The notes under the pieces are model-generated. The model ran no database searches. It saw nothing but the letters and a program-made list of their open reading frames with translations, and was not told the origin of the DNA. From assembly GCF_013362815.1 (NCBI RefSeq), contig NZ_JABFVK010000004.1, positions 87,216 through 151,215 of the forward strand: 64,000 nt of DNA, given 5' to 3'. The first letter of the stretch is position 1. Each line of letters starts with the position of its first letter. Origin of the DNA: Hamadaea sp. Lineage in GTDB: Bacteria > Actinomycetota > Actinomycetes > Mycobacteriales > Micromonosporaceae. Shown here one piece after another: positions 56,377 through 64,000 of this stretch. The position numbers and the translations under genes are program-made.

Positions 56377-57726
56377 GTGAAGAGCACCGTCGAGACTCTG
56401 AGCCCGACTCGGGTGCGGCTCGCCATCGAGGTGCCGTTCGCCGAGCTCGAGCCGAGCCTCATGAAGGCGTACCGGGAGATCGGCGCGCAGGTCACCATCC
56501 CGGGCTTCCGCAAGGGCAAGGTGCCGGCCCAGGTCATCGACCAGCGGGTCGGCCGCGGCGCGGTGCTGCAGGAGGCGGTCGAGGAGGCCATTCCGCAGCA
56601 GATCGTCGCCGCCGTCAAGGAGCACGACGTCAAGCTGCTCGGCCGCCCGGAGGTCGACATCCAGGAGTTCGCCGACGGTCAGCCGTTGAAGTTCACCGCC
56701 GAGGTGGACGTCCGGCCCGAGGTCGAGCTGCCCGAGCTGTCCACGATCGCCGTCGAGGTGGACCCGATCCAGATCGACGACACCGAGATCGACACCCAGG
56801 TCGACGCCCTCCGCCAGCGGTTCGCCACGCTGAAGACGGTCGAGCGCGCCGCCGCCGACGGTGACTTCGTCCAGATCGACCTCCTGGCGACGGTCGACGG
56901 CGCCGAGGTCGAGGGCGGCCAGGCGAGCAACGTCTCGCACGAGGTCGGCTCCGGCCAGCTGCTGCCCGGCCTGGACGAGGTCCTGGTCGGCCTGTCCGCC
57001 GGCGAAGAGCAGTCGTTCGTCACCCAGCTGGTGGGCGGCGACCACGCGGGCAAGGACGCCGACGTCAAGGTCACCGTCCGCACGGTCAAGGAGAAGGAGC
57101 TCCCCGAGCTCGACGACGAGTTCGCCGGTCTCGCCAGCGAGTTCGACACCCTTGAGGAGCTGCGCGACAACCTGCGCGAGCGGCTGACCCGGGTCAAGAA
57201 GGTCGAGCAGCTGTACGCCGCGCGGGACAAGGCGCTCACCGAGATCGTCAAGCTCAGTGGCGTCCCGGCCCCCGAGGGTGTGGTACGCGACGAGGTGGCC
57301 CAGCGCAAGCAGTCGATGGCGCAGGAGCTGGAGCGGGTCGGCGCTTCGCTGACGGAGTACCTCGAAGCCGAGGAGAAGACCGAGGAGCAGATCGACGAGG
57401 AGCTGGCTGAGGCGGCGACCGAAGGCGTGAAGATCCAGCTGGTCCTCGACGCCCTGGCCGACACCAACGACATCCAGGTCAGCGACGACGAGTTCGGCCA
57501 CGAGATCGTGCACCGGGCCCAGCGTGTCGGCATGGCTCCCCAGGCGTACTACGACCAGCTCGTCCAGGCCGGTCTGGCCGCCTCCGTGTTCGGCGACGTC
57601 CGCCGGGGCAAGGCGCTCGCCCAGATCATGGAGAGCGTGATCATGAAGGACACCGACGGGAACGTGCTGACCCTGGATGATCTCCGGGGCGCCGGTGACG
57701 ACCACGAGGGTCACGACCACGACTGA
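56377..57726 (+). CDS. tig: Trigger factor
   Basis: 449 residues from GTG 56377, with AAGGAG at 56365-56370. Ribosome-binding N-terminal domain with the GFRKGKVPAQVI signature (about residues 45-60), central FKBP-type peptidyl-prolyl isomerase domain, and helical C-terminal arms. The very C-terminus is Asp/His-rich (DDHEGHDHD). It chaperones nascent chains at the tunnel exit. Its position upstream of clpP1-clpP2-clpX is typical of actinobacteria. A terminator follows. Confidence 0.97.
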   Translation: MKSTVETLSPTRVRLAIEVPFAELEPSLMKAYREIGAQVTIPGFRKGKVPAQVIDQRVGRGAVLQEAVEEAIPQQIVAAVKEHDVKLLGRPEVDIQEFADGQPLKFTAEVDVRPEVELPELSTIAVEVDPIQIDDTEIDTQVDALRQRFATLKTVERAAADGDFVQIDLLATVDGAEVEGGQASNVSHEVGSGQLLPGLDEVLVGLSAGEEQSFVTQLVGGDHAGKDADVKVTVRTVKEKELPELDDEFAGLASEFDTLEELRDNLRERLTRVKKVEQLYAARDKALTEIVKLSGVPAPEGVVRDEVAQRKQSMAQELERVGASLTEYLEAEEKTEEQIDEELAEAATEGVKIQLVLDALADTNDIQVSDDEFGHEIVHRAQRVGMAPQAYYDQLVQAGLAASVFGDVRRGKALAQIMESVIMKDTDGNVLTLDDLRGAGDDHEGHDHD

Positions 57727-57740
57727 CCGCGTACGCGCCA

Positions 57741-57778
57741 ACGAGGGCGGCAGGGACGCGAGTCTCGGCCGCCCTCGT
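57741..57778 (+). terminator. Stem-loop after tig
   Basis: An 11 bp perfect stem (57741-57751 with 57768-57778) and 16 nt loop, 15 bp after the stop codon. Probable terminator separating tig from the clpP operon. Confidence 0.65.
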
Positions 57779-57831
57779 CGCGTTGATCCAGACGCCTGCG
57801 CCCACAGCGAACACCAGGGAATCTGGGAAGG

Positions 57832-57856
57832 GTTCGTCGTAGCGAGGAGTTAGGGT
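57832..57856 (+). promoter_or_regulatory. Candidate clpP1 promoter with ClgR-like box
   Basis: GTTCGTCGTAGCG at 57832-57844 resembles the GTTCGC-spacer-GCG boxes bound by ClgR at actinobacterial clp promoters. An inverted GCGAAC lies at about 57807-57812, and a -10-like TAGGGT at 57851-57856. The spacing between half-sites is one base shorter than I recall for the Streptomyces box, so the match is tentative. Confidence 0.35.
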
Positions 57857-57890
57857 CGGCGTACGACACTTGAACATCAGAAGGGTTGGC

Positions 57891-58505
57891 ATGAGCGAGC
57901 TTCACCTCCCACCGCAGATGCGGGGATCCGAGCCGAGCGGCCTCGGTCTCGACGACTCGATCTACAACCGTCTGCTCAAGGAACGCATCATCTTCCTGGG
58001 CAGCGAGGTCAACACGCAGGTGGCGAACCGGATCTGCGCTCAGCTTCTGCTGCTGTCGGCTGAGGACCCCGAGCGCGACATCACCATCTTCATCAACTCG
58101 CCCGGCGGCTCGGTCTACGACGGCATGGCGATCTACGACGCCATGCAGTTCGTCCCGAACGACGTCTCGACGGTCGCCCTGGGCATGGCCGCGAGCATGG
58201 GCCAGATGCTGCTGTGCGCGGGCACCCGCGGCAAGCGCTACGCGCTCAAGCACGCGCGAATCATGATGCACCAGGCTTCGGGCGGCATCGGCGGCACCGC
58301 GGCCGACATCGCCATCCAGGCCGAACAGATGATCTACACGAAGCGGCTGCTGATCGAGCTGATCGCGCAGCACACCGGGCAGTCGATCGAGCAGATCGAG
58401 CTCGACTCCGACCGGGACCGCTGGTTCACCGCCGAGGAGGCGCAGGGCTACGGTTTCATCGACCACGTCGTCGAGGGCGTGTCCCCGGTGCCGGTGGGGA
58501 ACTGA
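57891..58505 (+). CDS. clpP1: ATP-dependent Clp protease proteolytic subunit ClpP1
   Basis: 204 residues from ATG 57891 (the TTG at 57870 is too far upstream). Catalytic triad: Ser102 in GMAASMGQ, His127 in MMHQAS, Asp176 in SDRDRWF. Conserved INSPGGSV loop. It forms mixed tetradecamers with ClpP2 in actinobacteria. Co-transcribed with clpP2, 15 bp apart. Confidence 0.96.
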   Translation: MSELHLPPQMRGSEPSGLGLDDSIYNRLLKERIIFLGSEVNTQVANRICAQLLLLSAEDPERDITIFINSPGGSVYDGMAIYDAMQFVPNDVSTVALGMAASMGQMLLCAGTRGKRYALKHARIMMHQASGGIGGTAADIAIQAEQMIYTKRLLIELIAQHTGQSIEQIELDSDRDRWFTAEEAQGYGFIDHVVEGVSPVPVGN

Positions 58506-58520
58506 AGGAGATAGGGATCA

Positions 58521-59159
58521 ATGTCTGACTTCGCTCCGGTGACCAACCGGTACGTCCTGCCCCAGTTCGTCGAGAAGACGGCGCTCGGTGAGCGGGCGAT
58601 GGACCCGTACTCGAAGCTCTTCGACGAGCGCGTGATCTTCCTGGGCGTTCAGGTCGACGACGCCTCGGCCAACGACATCATGGCGCAGCTGCTCGTCCTC
58701 GAGGCCCGGGACCCGGACCGGGACATCACGATGTACATCAACTCGCCCGGTGGCTCGTTCACGGCGATGACCGCCATCTACGACACCATGCAGTACATTC
58801 GCCCGGACATCATGACGGTGTGTCTCGGCCAGGCCGCCAGCGCCGCGGCGGTGCTGCTGGCCGCCGGTACGCCGGGCAAGCGCCTCGCGCTGACGAACTC
58901 GCGGATCATCATCCACCAGCCCGCCACCGAAGGCGGTTACGGGCAGGGCTCGGACATCGAGATCCAGGCGCGTGAGATCATGCGGATGCGCAACAACCTG
59001 GAAGAGCTGCTGGCCCGTCACTCGGGGCAGGATCTCGACAAGGTCAAGAAGGATATCGATCGGGACAAGATTCTGACGGCGGACGAGGCCAAGGACTACG
59101 GTCTGGTCGACACGGTTCTCGCCAGCCGCAAGAAGACGCCGCTCGCGGCCGTTCGGTAA
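58521..59159 (+). CDS. clpP2: ATP-dependent Clp protease proteolytic subunit ClpP2
   Basis: 212 residues. Triad Ser107 (GQAASAAA), His132 (IIHQPA) and Asp182 (DRDKILT). An N-terminal extension of about 25 residues relative to ClpP1. The paired non-identical ClpP subunits are an actinobacterial hallmark. A perfect 17 bp hairpin follows, so clpX downstream may be separately expressed. Confidence 0.96.
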   Translation: MSDFAPVTNRYVLPQFVEKTALGERAMDPYSKLFDERVIFLGVQVDDASANDIMAQLLVLEARDPDRDITMYINSPGGSFTAMTAIYDTMQYIRPDIMTVCLGQAASAAAVLLAAGTPGKRLALTNSRIIIHQPATEGGYGQGSDIEIQAREIMRMRNNLEELLARHSGQDLDKVKKDIDRDKILTADEAKDYGLVDTVLASRKKTPLAAVR

Positions 59160-59180
59160 AATCTTCTCCACAGCTCAACG

Positions 59181-59228
59181 CGAGTCAGGGAGCGTCCGTG
59201 GCGACACGCGAGGACGCTCCCTGACTCG
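59181..59228 (+). terminator. Perfect 17 bp stem-loop between clpP2 and clpX
   Basis: Arms 59181-59197 and 59212-59228 with a 14 nt loop. It probably terminates or attenuates clpP transcripts before clpX. Confidence 0.7.
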
Positions 59229-59339
59229 GTGAAACAAGCCGACAAAGGGTAACGTCAAGTCGGCGTAGAAACGCTCCCCGTCACCGGCTTGGCCGAGCGG
59301 GTCGCGACAGCAGGGCCAACGGGCGAGGGAGAGTCGTAG

Positions 59340-60635
59340 GTGGCACGAATCGGCGACGGTGGCGACCTGCTGAAGTGCTCTTTCTGCGGCAAGTCGCAGC
59401 GTCAGGTGAAGAAGCTCATCGCGGGACCCGGCGTCTACATCTGCGACGAGTGCATCGACCTCTGCAACGAGATCATCGAAGAGGAGCTGGCCGGCGAGGA
59501 CCAGATCCGCTTCGAGGAGCTGCCGAAGCCGGTGGAGATCTGTCAGTTCCTCGATCAGTACGTGATCGGGCAGGAGCAGGCCAAGAAGGCGCTTTCCGTG
59601 GCGGTCTACAACCACTACAAGCGCATCCAGGCCGACTCGGGCGGCCACGGGCACCGCGACGGTGAGGCCGTCGAGCTGCAGAAGTCGAACATCATGATGA
59701 TCGGCCCGACCGGGTGCGGGAAGACGCACCTGGCCCAGACGCTCGCCCGGATGCTCAACGTCCCGTTCGCGATCGCCGACGCGACCGCGCTGACCGAGGC
59801 GGGATACGTCGGCGAAGACGTCGAGAACATCCTCCTCAAGCTGATCCAGGCGGCCGACTGGGACATCAAGCGGGCCGAGACCGGCATCGTCTACATCGAT
59901 GAGATCGACAAGATCTCCCGTAAGTCGGACAGCCCGTCGATCACCCGCGACGTCTCCGGTGAGGGTGTGCAGCAGGCGTTGCTGAAGATCCTCGAGGGCA
60001 CCGTCGCCAACGTGCCGCCGCAGGGTGGCCGCAAGCACCCGAACCAGGAGTTCGTGTCGATCGACACCACGAACATCCTGTTCATCTGCGGTGGTGCGTT
60101 CGCGGGCATAGAGGAGATCATCGAGAGCCGGACCGGCAGCGGCGGCCTCGGCTTCGGCTCGCACCTGCGGGCGGTCTCCGAGCGCAAGACCGACGACATC
60201 CTGGCCCAGGTCATGCCGGAGGATCTGCTGAAGTTCGGGATGATCCCCGAGTTCATCGGCCGGTTGCCCGTCCTGACCAACGTCCGCAGCCTGGACCGCA
60301 CCGCGCTGGTCCGGATCCTCTCCGAGCCGCGCAACGCGTTGGTGAAGCAGTACCAGCGCCTTTTCGAGCTGGACAACGTGGCGCTGGAGTTCGAGCCGGC
60401 CGCGCTGGAGGCGATCGCCGATCAGGCCATGCTGCGGGGCACCGGTGCTCGCGGTCTGCGCGCCATCCTCGAAGAGGTCTTGCTCTCGGTGATGTACGAA
60501 GTGCCGAGCGACCCCAACGCCGAGAAGGTCCAGATCACCCGGGCAACGGTGCTGGAGAAGGTCTACCCGACCATCGTTCCGCGCGACTTCGTCGCCCGGC
60601 GGGCTCGGCACCGCGGCGAGGAACGCTCCGCCTGA
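59340..60635 (+). CDS. clpX: ATP-dependent protease ATP-binding subunit ClpX
   Basis: 431 residues from GTG 59340. The N-terminal zinc finger has Cys13, Cys16, Cys35 and Cys38 (CSFCGKS and CDECIDLC). AAA+ domain with Walker [11 protein letters not shown], Walker [10 protein letters not shown] and the RKSD pore-type residues. It unfolds substrates for ClpP1P2. The C-terminus is normal. Confidence 0.97.
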   Translation: MARIGDGGDLLKCSFCGKSQRQVKKLIAGPGVYICDECIDLCNEIIEEELAGEDQIRFEELPKPVEICQFLDQYVIGQEQAKKALSVAVYNHYKRIQADSGGHGHRDGEAVELQKSNIMMIGPTGCGKTHLAQTLARMLNVPFAIADATALTEAGYVGEDVENILLKLIQAADWDIKRAETGIVYIDEIDKISRKSDSPSITRDVSGEGVQQALLKILEGTVANVPPQGGRKHPNQEFVSIDTTNILFICGGAFAGIEEIIESRTGSGGLGFGSHLRAVSERKTDDILAQVMPEDLLKFGMIPEFIGRLPVLTNVRSLDRTALVRILSEPRNALVKQYQRLFELDNVALEFEPAALEAIADQAMLRGTGARGLRAILEEVLLSVMYEVPSDPNAEKVQITRATVLEKVYPTIVPRDFVARRARHRGEERSA

Positions 60636-60710
60636 ACCGCATGATCCGGCGTCCCAATCCGCAGGAGATCACTCGCGGCCGGGAGCGCTCTCAGGTGTAG
60701 CTTCGACGGC

Positions 60711-61922
60711 ATGTCTCCGCGCTGGTCGGTAGCGACCGTCTTCGCCGTCCACGGCTCCATCAGCGGCAGTCTCGCCGCGCGCATGCCGTGGATCGCCGAT
60801 CACGTCGGGCTCGCGGGCGGTGGCGTCGGCAAACTCGGGTACGCCTTGGTCATGCCGGCGATCGGCGCGATTCTGACGATGCCCTTCGCCGGTCGTGTCG
60901 TGCACCGGCTGGGCGGCCGCCGGGCCACCCTGCTGTTGGTCAGCGGCTGGGCGCTGGCGCTGACCTTGATCTCCTTCATGCCCACGCTGCCCACGCTGGC
61001 GGCGGCGATGTTCGTTGCGGGCACCTTTGCGGGAACCGCCGACATGGCGATGAACGCCGAGGGCATCGCGGTGGAACGTCAACTCGGTCGATCGATCATG
61101 TCCAGTCTGCACGGTGGCTGGAGCATCGGCGGGTTCCTCGCGGGCGGCGTCGGCTGGCTGCTGGCCCACAACGACGTCTCCGGGCGGGCGAACTTCATCG
61201 GTGCCACCGTGGTCGCGATTTTGGTCGCCCTCTGGGCATGTTCCAACCTGCCGGCACAGACCCCGGCCGAAGCCGAGGAAGACGAAGGCGCGCCGAAGTT
61301 CGCCCTGCCCAAGGGACCGATCCTGATCATCGGGCTGGTCGGATTCGCCGCGATCTTCGCCGAGTCGGCGTCGGCGGACTGGAGTGCGGTCTACCTCGTG
61401 AACCAGCTCGGCGCGGGCGATGCGACCGGGGCCGTGGCGTACGCGACCTTCGCCGGGGCGATGACGTTCGGACGGCTCACCGGCGATGGCGTCGTACGCC
61501 GTTGGGGCCCGGTGCCGACGGTGCGCGCAGCGGGCGTACTCGGTGTCCTGGGTGGAGTGTTGATCGTCGTGGCGGGCGCGGCGGGCGGATCGCTGGCGAC
61601 GAAGGTAGCGGCGATCGCAGGTTACGCCTTGGTCGGCATCGGCATCGCAGTAGTGGTGCCGCTCGCCTTCGCCGCGGCCGGGCACTCCGCCGACAGCGCA
61701 GCCAGTCGGGCCCATGCCATCGCCGGAGTGGCAACCGTGTCGTACGGAGCCGGTCTCGCTGCACCCGGCATCGTCGGCGGTATCGCGAACGCCACCTCGT
61801 TGACGGTGTCGTTCGTCGTCGTCACGGTCTTGATCCTGGTCATGACCTTGGCGGCACCGGCTTTGCGTTCCGCCGACGTCGGCCACGTACGCGATCACGA
61901 ACCGGAGTCCGTCCCCGCCTGA
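60711..61922 (+). CDS. MFS transporter
   Basis: 403 residues with twelve hydrophobic segments. A-motif-like loop in GRVVHRLGGRRATLLLVSGW; the SGSLAARMPWI start and FVAGTFAGTADMAMNAEGIA helix resemble the YfcJ/inner-membrane sugar or drug efflux branch of MFS. The substrate cannot be predicted. It is convergent to the XRE-cupin gene, with repeats in between. Confidence 0.85.
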   Translation: MSPRWSVATVFAVHGSISGSLAARMPWIADHVGLAGGGVGKLGYALVMPAIGAILTMPFAGRVVHRLGGRRATLLLVSGWALALTLISFMPTLPTLAAAMFVAGTFAGTADMAMNAEGIAVERQLGRSIMSSLHGGWSIGGFLAGGVGWLLAHNDVSGRANFIGATVVAILVALWACSNLPAQTPAEAEEDEGAPKFALPKGPILIIGLVGFAAIFAESASADWSAVYLVNQLGAGDATGAVAYATFAGAMTFGRLTGDGVVRRWGPVPTVRAAGVLGVLGGVLIVVAGAAGGSLATKVAAIAGYALVGIGIAVVVPLAFAAAGHSADSAASRAHAIAGVATVSYGAGLAAPGIVGGIANATSLTVSFVVVTVLILVMTLAAPALRSADVGHVRDHEPESVPA

Positions 61923-61949
61923 CGGCTGAAGTCGATCACCCGCTTAGGG

Positions 61950-62072
61950 AGTCGATCAGGGAGCCCCGGACGCGACACACCGGCCGAACATGCCCGATAG
62001 TTCATGATCGCGCGGAAAGCGCGGAAAGGTCGCGCGGAAAGAGCGGACAGGTCGCGCGGAAAGACCGGACGG
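61950..62072 (+). repeat. Family D copy 4 followed by a 22 bp tandem repeat
   Basis: 61950-62019 aligns gaplessly to 17163-17232. From 62007 a 22 bp unit starting RTCGCGCGGAAAG is repeated three times (62007-62028, 62029-62050, 62051-62072) with a few changes. The element lies between convergent genes. Confidence 0.8.
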
Positions 62073-62109
62073 GGCGAGCAGGCGAGCGCGTGTAAGGCGC
62101 GAGCGAGCG

Positions 62110-62727
62110 TCAGCGTTGGCGGATGAGCCGCCGGTCGTGCTCGCGAGGCGGCATGGTCACGAGCATCATGAACCGGGCCGGCGCGTCCGCCGGGTTCCCG
62201 TAGGTGTGCGTACGGTCGGCGATCAGGTCGATCGTCTGTCCGGCGTAGACGGTGTGCTCCTCCCCGCCGACGGTCACGACCAGGGTTCCGGCGAGCACGG
62301 TGATGACTTCGCGCGTACCGGGGCGATGGTCGTCGGGGGAGTGGTGCTCGTGCGGGGCGAGCCGCCAGTCCCACAACTCGGTGTCTTGCAGTCCCCGGAG
62401 CAGACGGGCGGTGCCGCCTCGGCCGCCGCGCCACAGTACGGGGGCCTCGTCGTAGTCGCTGACGTGGACAGTGCGGTCGACCGCCGGTTCCAGGAGCCGG
62501 GCGACCGTCACCCCGAACGCGTCGGCGACCCGGGACAGCGTTCCGATGCTCGGGTTGGTCCGGGCGCCTTCGATCTGGACGAGCATGCCCTTGCTGACGC
62601 CGGAGCGCCCGGACAGCTCGTCCAGGGACCACCCGCGTCCGGTACGCAGCGCGCGTACGTGCAGCGCCACCGCAGCGTTGAGCTCGTCCGCAGACGACAC
62701 GGACGGCCCCGACGTGTCGACAACCAC
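62110..62727 (-). CDS. XRE-family regulator with C-terminal cupin domain
   Basis: 205 residues from GTG 62727 (GGAGG 5-6 nt upstream). N-terminal HTH (GWSLDELSGRSGVSKGMLVQIE) covers about 15-75. The cupin domain (PHEHHSPDDHRPGTREVITV; VVTVGGEEHTVYAGQTIDLI) is C-terminal. Such proteins sense a small ligand through the cupin. Only about 39 bp separate its start from the divergent EamA gene, so it very likely controls that transporter. Confidence 0.92.
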   Translation of the reverse strand: MVVDTSGPSVSSADELNAAVALHVRALRTGRGWSLDELSGRSGVSKGMLVQIEGARTNPSIGTLSRVADAFGVTVARLLEPAVDRTVHVSDYDEAPVLWRGGRGGTARLLRGLQDTELWDWRLAPHEHHSPDDHRPGTREVITVLAGTLVVTVGGEEHTVYAGQTIDLIADRTHTYGNPADAPARFMMLVTMPPREHDRRLIRQR

Positions 62728-62766
62728 ACTGTCCTCCACGGTCAATATCGTGATACCACTGCCGGT

Positions 62767-63609
62767 GTGTATGCGATCGTTTTCGCCGCCGCCTGCGCGC
62801 TGATCTGGGGCGCGTCGGACTTCTGCGGCGGAAAGGCATCGCAGCGCGCCCATCCGCTCTCCGTGACCGTGATCTCGCAGATCCTCGGTCTTCCGATGAT
62901 CGCACTGATGGTGGTCATCATCCCCGGCACGCCACGCGGGTCTGACCTGCTGTGGGGCGCTGCGGCCGGCGTACTCGGGCTGTTCGGGATCGTCCTGCTC
63001 TATCGAGGGCTGTCCCAAGGCGCGATGGCGGTGGTCGCGCCGACGACCGCGGTGACCTCGGCGATAGTGCCGATCCTGGGTGGACTGCTCCAGGGTGAAC
63101 GGCCGGGGCCGGCCGCGCTCGCCGGGGCGTTGTGCGCGGTCGCGGCGATCGGACTGGTCAGCCTCGCTCCCAGCCGTCCGGGCGAACCCGCGAAGGTGAG
63201 TGTCACCACCGTCGGCCTCGCCCTGCTGGCAGGCGCCTGTTTCGGCGGATTCTTCATCATCCTGGGGTTCGCCGGCGAGGGCGCGGGAATGTGGCCGATG
63301 CTCGGCGTGCGGGCCTCGTCGCTCGCCGTCGGCCTGCTCCTCGTGTGGCGAGCGGGCGCCCGGCTGCGGGTCACCGGCCGGACGACGATCCTGCTCATGG
63401 CCCTGGCCGGCCTCGGCGACACACTCGCGAACGGCTTCTACCTTCTCGCGGTCCAACGTGGCGATCTCTCGGTCATCGCTCCGATCGCTGCGCTGTACCC
63501 CGCCAGCACCGTGCTACTCGCGCTCTTCGTCGAGAAGGAACGCATGCGGCCACTGCAATTCGCGGGTCTAGGCCTCGCCGCACTCGCGCTCGTCCTCACT
63601 GCGACCTAA
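62767..63609 (+). CDS. EamA/DMT-family transporter
   Basis: 280 residues from GTG 62767 with ten hydrophobic helices in two EamA repeats (start VYAIVFAAACALIWGASDFC). A -10-like TGATAC ends about 10 nt before the GTG and no ribosome site is visible, so the mRNA is probably leaderless. It is likely regulated by the adjacent XRE-cupin protein. Substrate unknown, probably a metabolite or antibiotic. Confidence 0.88.
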   Translation: MYAIVFAAACALIWGASDFCGGKASQRAHPLSVTVISQILGLPMIALMVVIIPGTPRGSDLLWGAAAGVLGLFGIVLLYRGLSQGAMAVVAPTTAVTSAIVPILGGLLQGERPGPAALAGALCAVAAIGLVSLAPSRPGEPAKVSVTTVGLALLAGACFGGFFIILGFAGEGAGMWPMLGVRASSLAVGLLLVWRAGARLRVTGRTTILLMALAGLGDTLANGFYLLAVQRGDLSVIAPIAALYPASTVLLALFVEKERMRPLQFAGLGLAALALVLTAT

Positions 63610-63714
63610 ACCCTCCACAATGGTCACGGTCCGCGCATCATGCTCTTGACCAGCTTGTACGCCGAAAGGAGCGGGCGTCGATCGCGAGTGTGACGGGGGA
63701 CAACCACCCCCGAT

Positions 63715-63744
63715 TTGCGACCGGCGTTAGCCATCGCGTAATGT
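63715..63744 (+). promoter_or_regulatory. Probable rRNA operon promoter
   Basis: TTGCGA (63715-63720) and TAATGT (63739-63744) with an 18 bp spacer give a good sigma-A-type promoter facing the rRNA leader. A second, weaker candidate is near 63860 (TAGGCT). Confidence 0.55.
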
Positions 63745-63839
63745 TCTCTCTGCCAGCGCGGCACGGACGAGAACGGCGGGGGTTACCTCGGCGGGAGGCC
63801 GGAGCGCGGAACACCTGAGTGATGCGGGCCCCGGTGTGG

Positions 63840-64000
63840 GGTGTGCGAAGTCGGTCGGGTAGGCTGGATGAGTTGCCCTTGATGCGGCCCGGCGGATTTG
63901 TCGGGTGGTTGATGGTGTGTGCTTGTTCTTTGAGAACTCAACAGGGTGCTTGTAAAGCCAGTGCCAAAGTAGCGGATCTCGCTTTCGAGTGAGGTCAGCA
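63840..64000 (+). other. rRNA operon leader, 16S gene begins beyond the window
   Basis: The stretch TGTTCTTTGAGAACTCAACA (about 63924-63943) and the following GGGTGCTTG are the conserved antitermination leader upstream of 16S rRNA in Micromonosporaceae and relatives. No 16S sequence is reached. The interval 63610-63839 contains no gene. Confidence 0.75.

Noticed and set aside
59175..60611. Minus-strand frame opposite clpX
   Set aside because: Shadow of clpX.
63840..64000. 16S rRNA gene inside the window
   Set aside because: Only leader sequence is present; no 16S 5' end is reached.

Overview
The window is chromosomal DNA from a high-GC actinomycete, most likely a member of the Micromonosporaceae. 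The evidence is about 70 percent G+C with strong G/C third positions, a conservon (cvnA-D) operon, an F420-dependent NADP reductase, tig-clpP1-clpP2-clpX synteny, a type A RNase P RNA, type VII (ESX) secretion-type proteins and the start of an rRNA operon leader at the right edge. No genus can be assigned from the sequence alone.

Layout. 0-3 kb: conservon with a truncated histidine kinase. 3-5.5 kb: tyrosine phosphatase, EamA transporter and divergent LysR regulator. 5.5-11.7 kb: secreted discoidin/beta-helix protein with its own operator-like palindrome, ADP-ribosylglycohydrolase, a YciI/DGPF protein with its ECF sigma factor, and DUF4259. 11.9-16.7 kb: a lower-GC accessory islet (decayed PIN toxin with an intact HTH antitoxin, HD-domain protein, DUF7660, orphan proteins, a Fic adenylyltransferase with operator-like palindromes) ending at rnpB (16.7-17.1 kb, minus strand). 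17-28 kb: TauE/SafE exporter, polytopic membrane protein, histone H1-like protein, RNB ribonuclease, F420 reductase, panB, ettA with a thioesterase, YbjN. 27-41 kb: secreted beta-propeller, truncated hemoglobin, MFS, MscS, HNH, a class F sortase with its substrate, DUF5130, pepN, DUF1015, tRNA-Gly, epoxide hydrolase. 41-50 kb: a complete L-arabinose uptake and catabolism locus (chvE-mmsA-mmsB-lacI-araB-araD-araA) with three copies of one operator. 51-54 kb: a three-gene cassette encoding an EspC-like protein, a WXG/RTX/M91-metalloprotease protein and an overlapping lipoprotein. 54-64 kb: rpiB, tRNA-Pro, tig, clpP1, clpP2, clpX, MFS, XRE-cupin regulator divergent from an EamA transporter, and an rrn promoter and leader.

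The main structural theme that genes do not explain is a set of dispersed palindromic intergenic elements with GATC-containing arms. At least twelve copies fall into three sequence families plus singletons. They lie mostly between convergent genes or after stop codons, but two lie between divergent genes. The main candidate for an undescribed system is the RTX-M91 cassette at 51.1-53.9 kb, which looks like a calcium-binding, type VII-exported zinc-protease toxin with a possible lipoprotein immunity factor.
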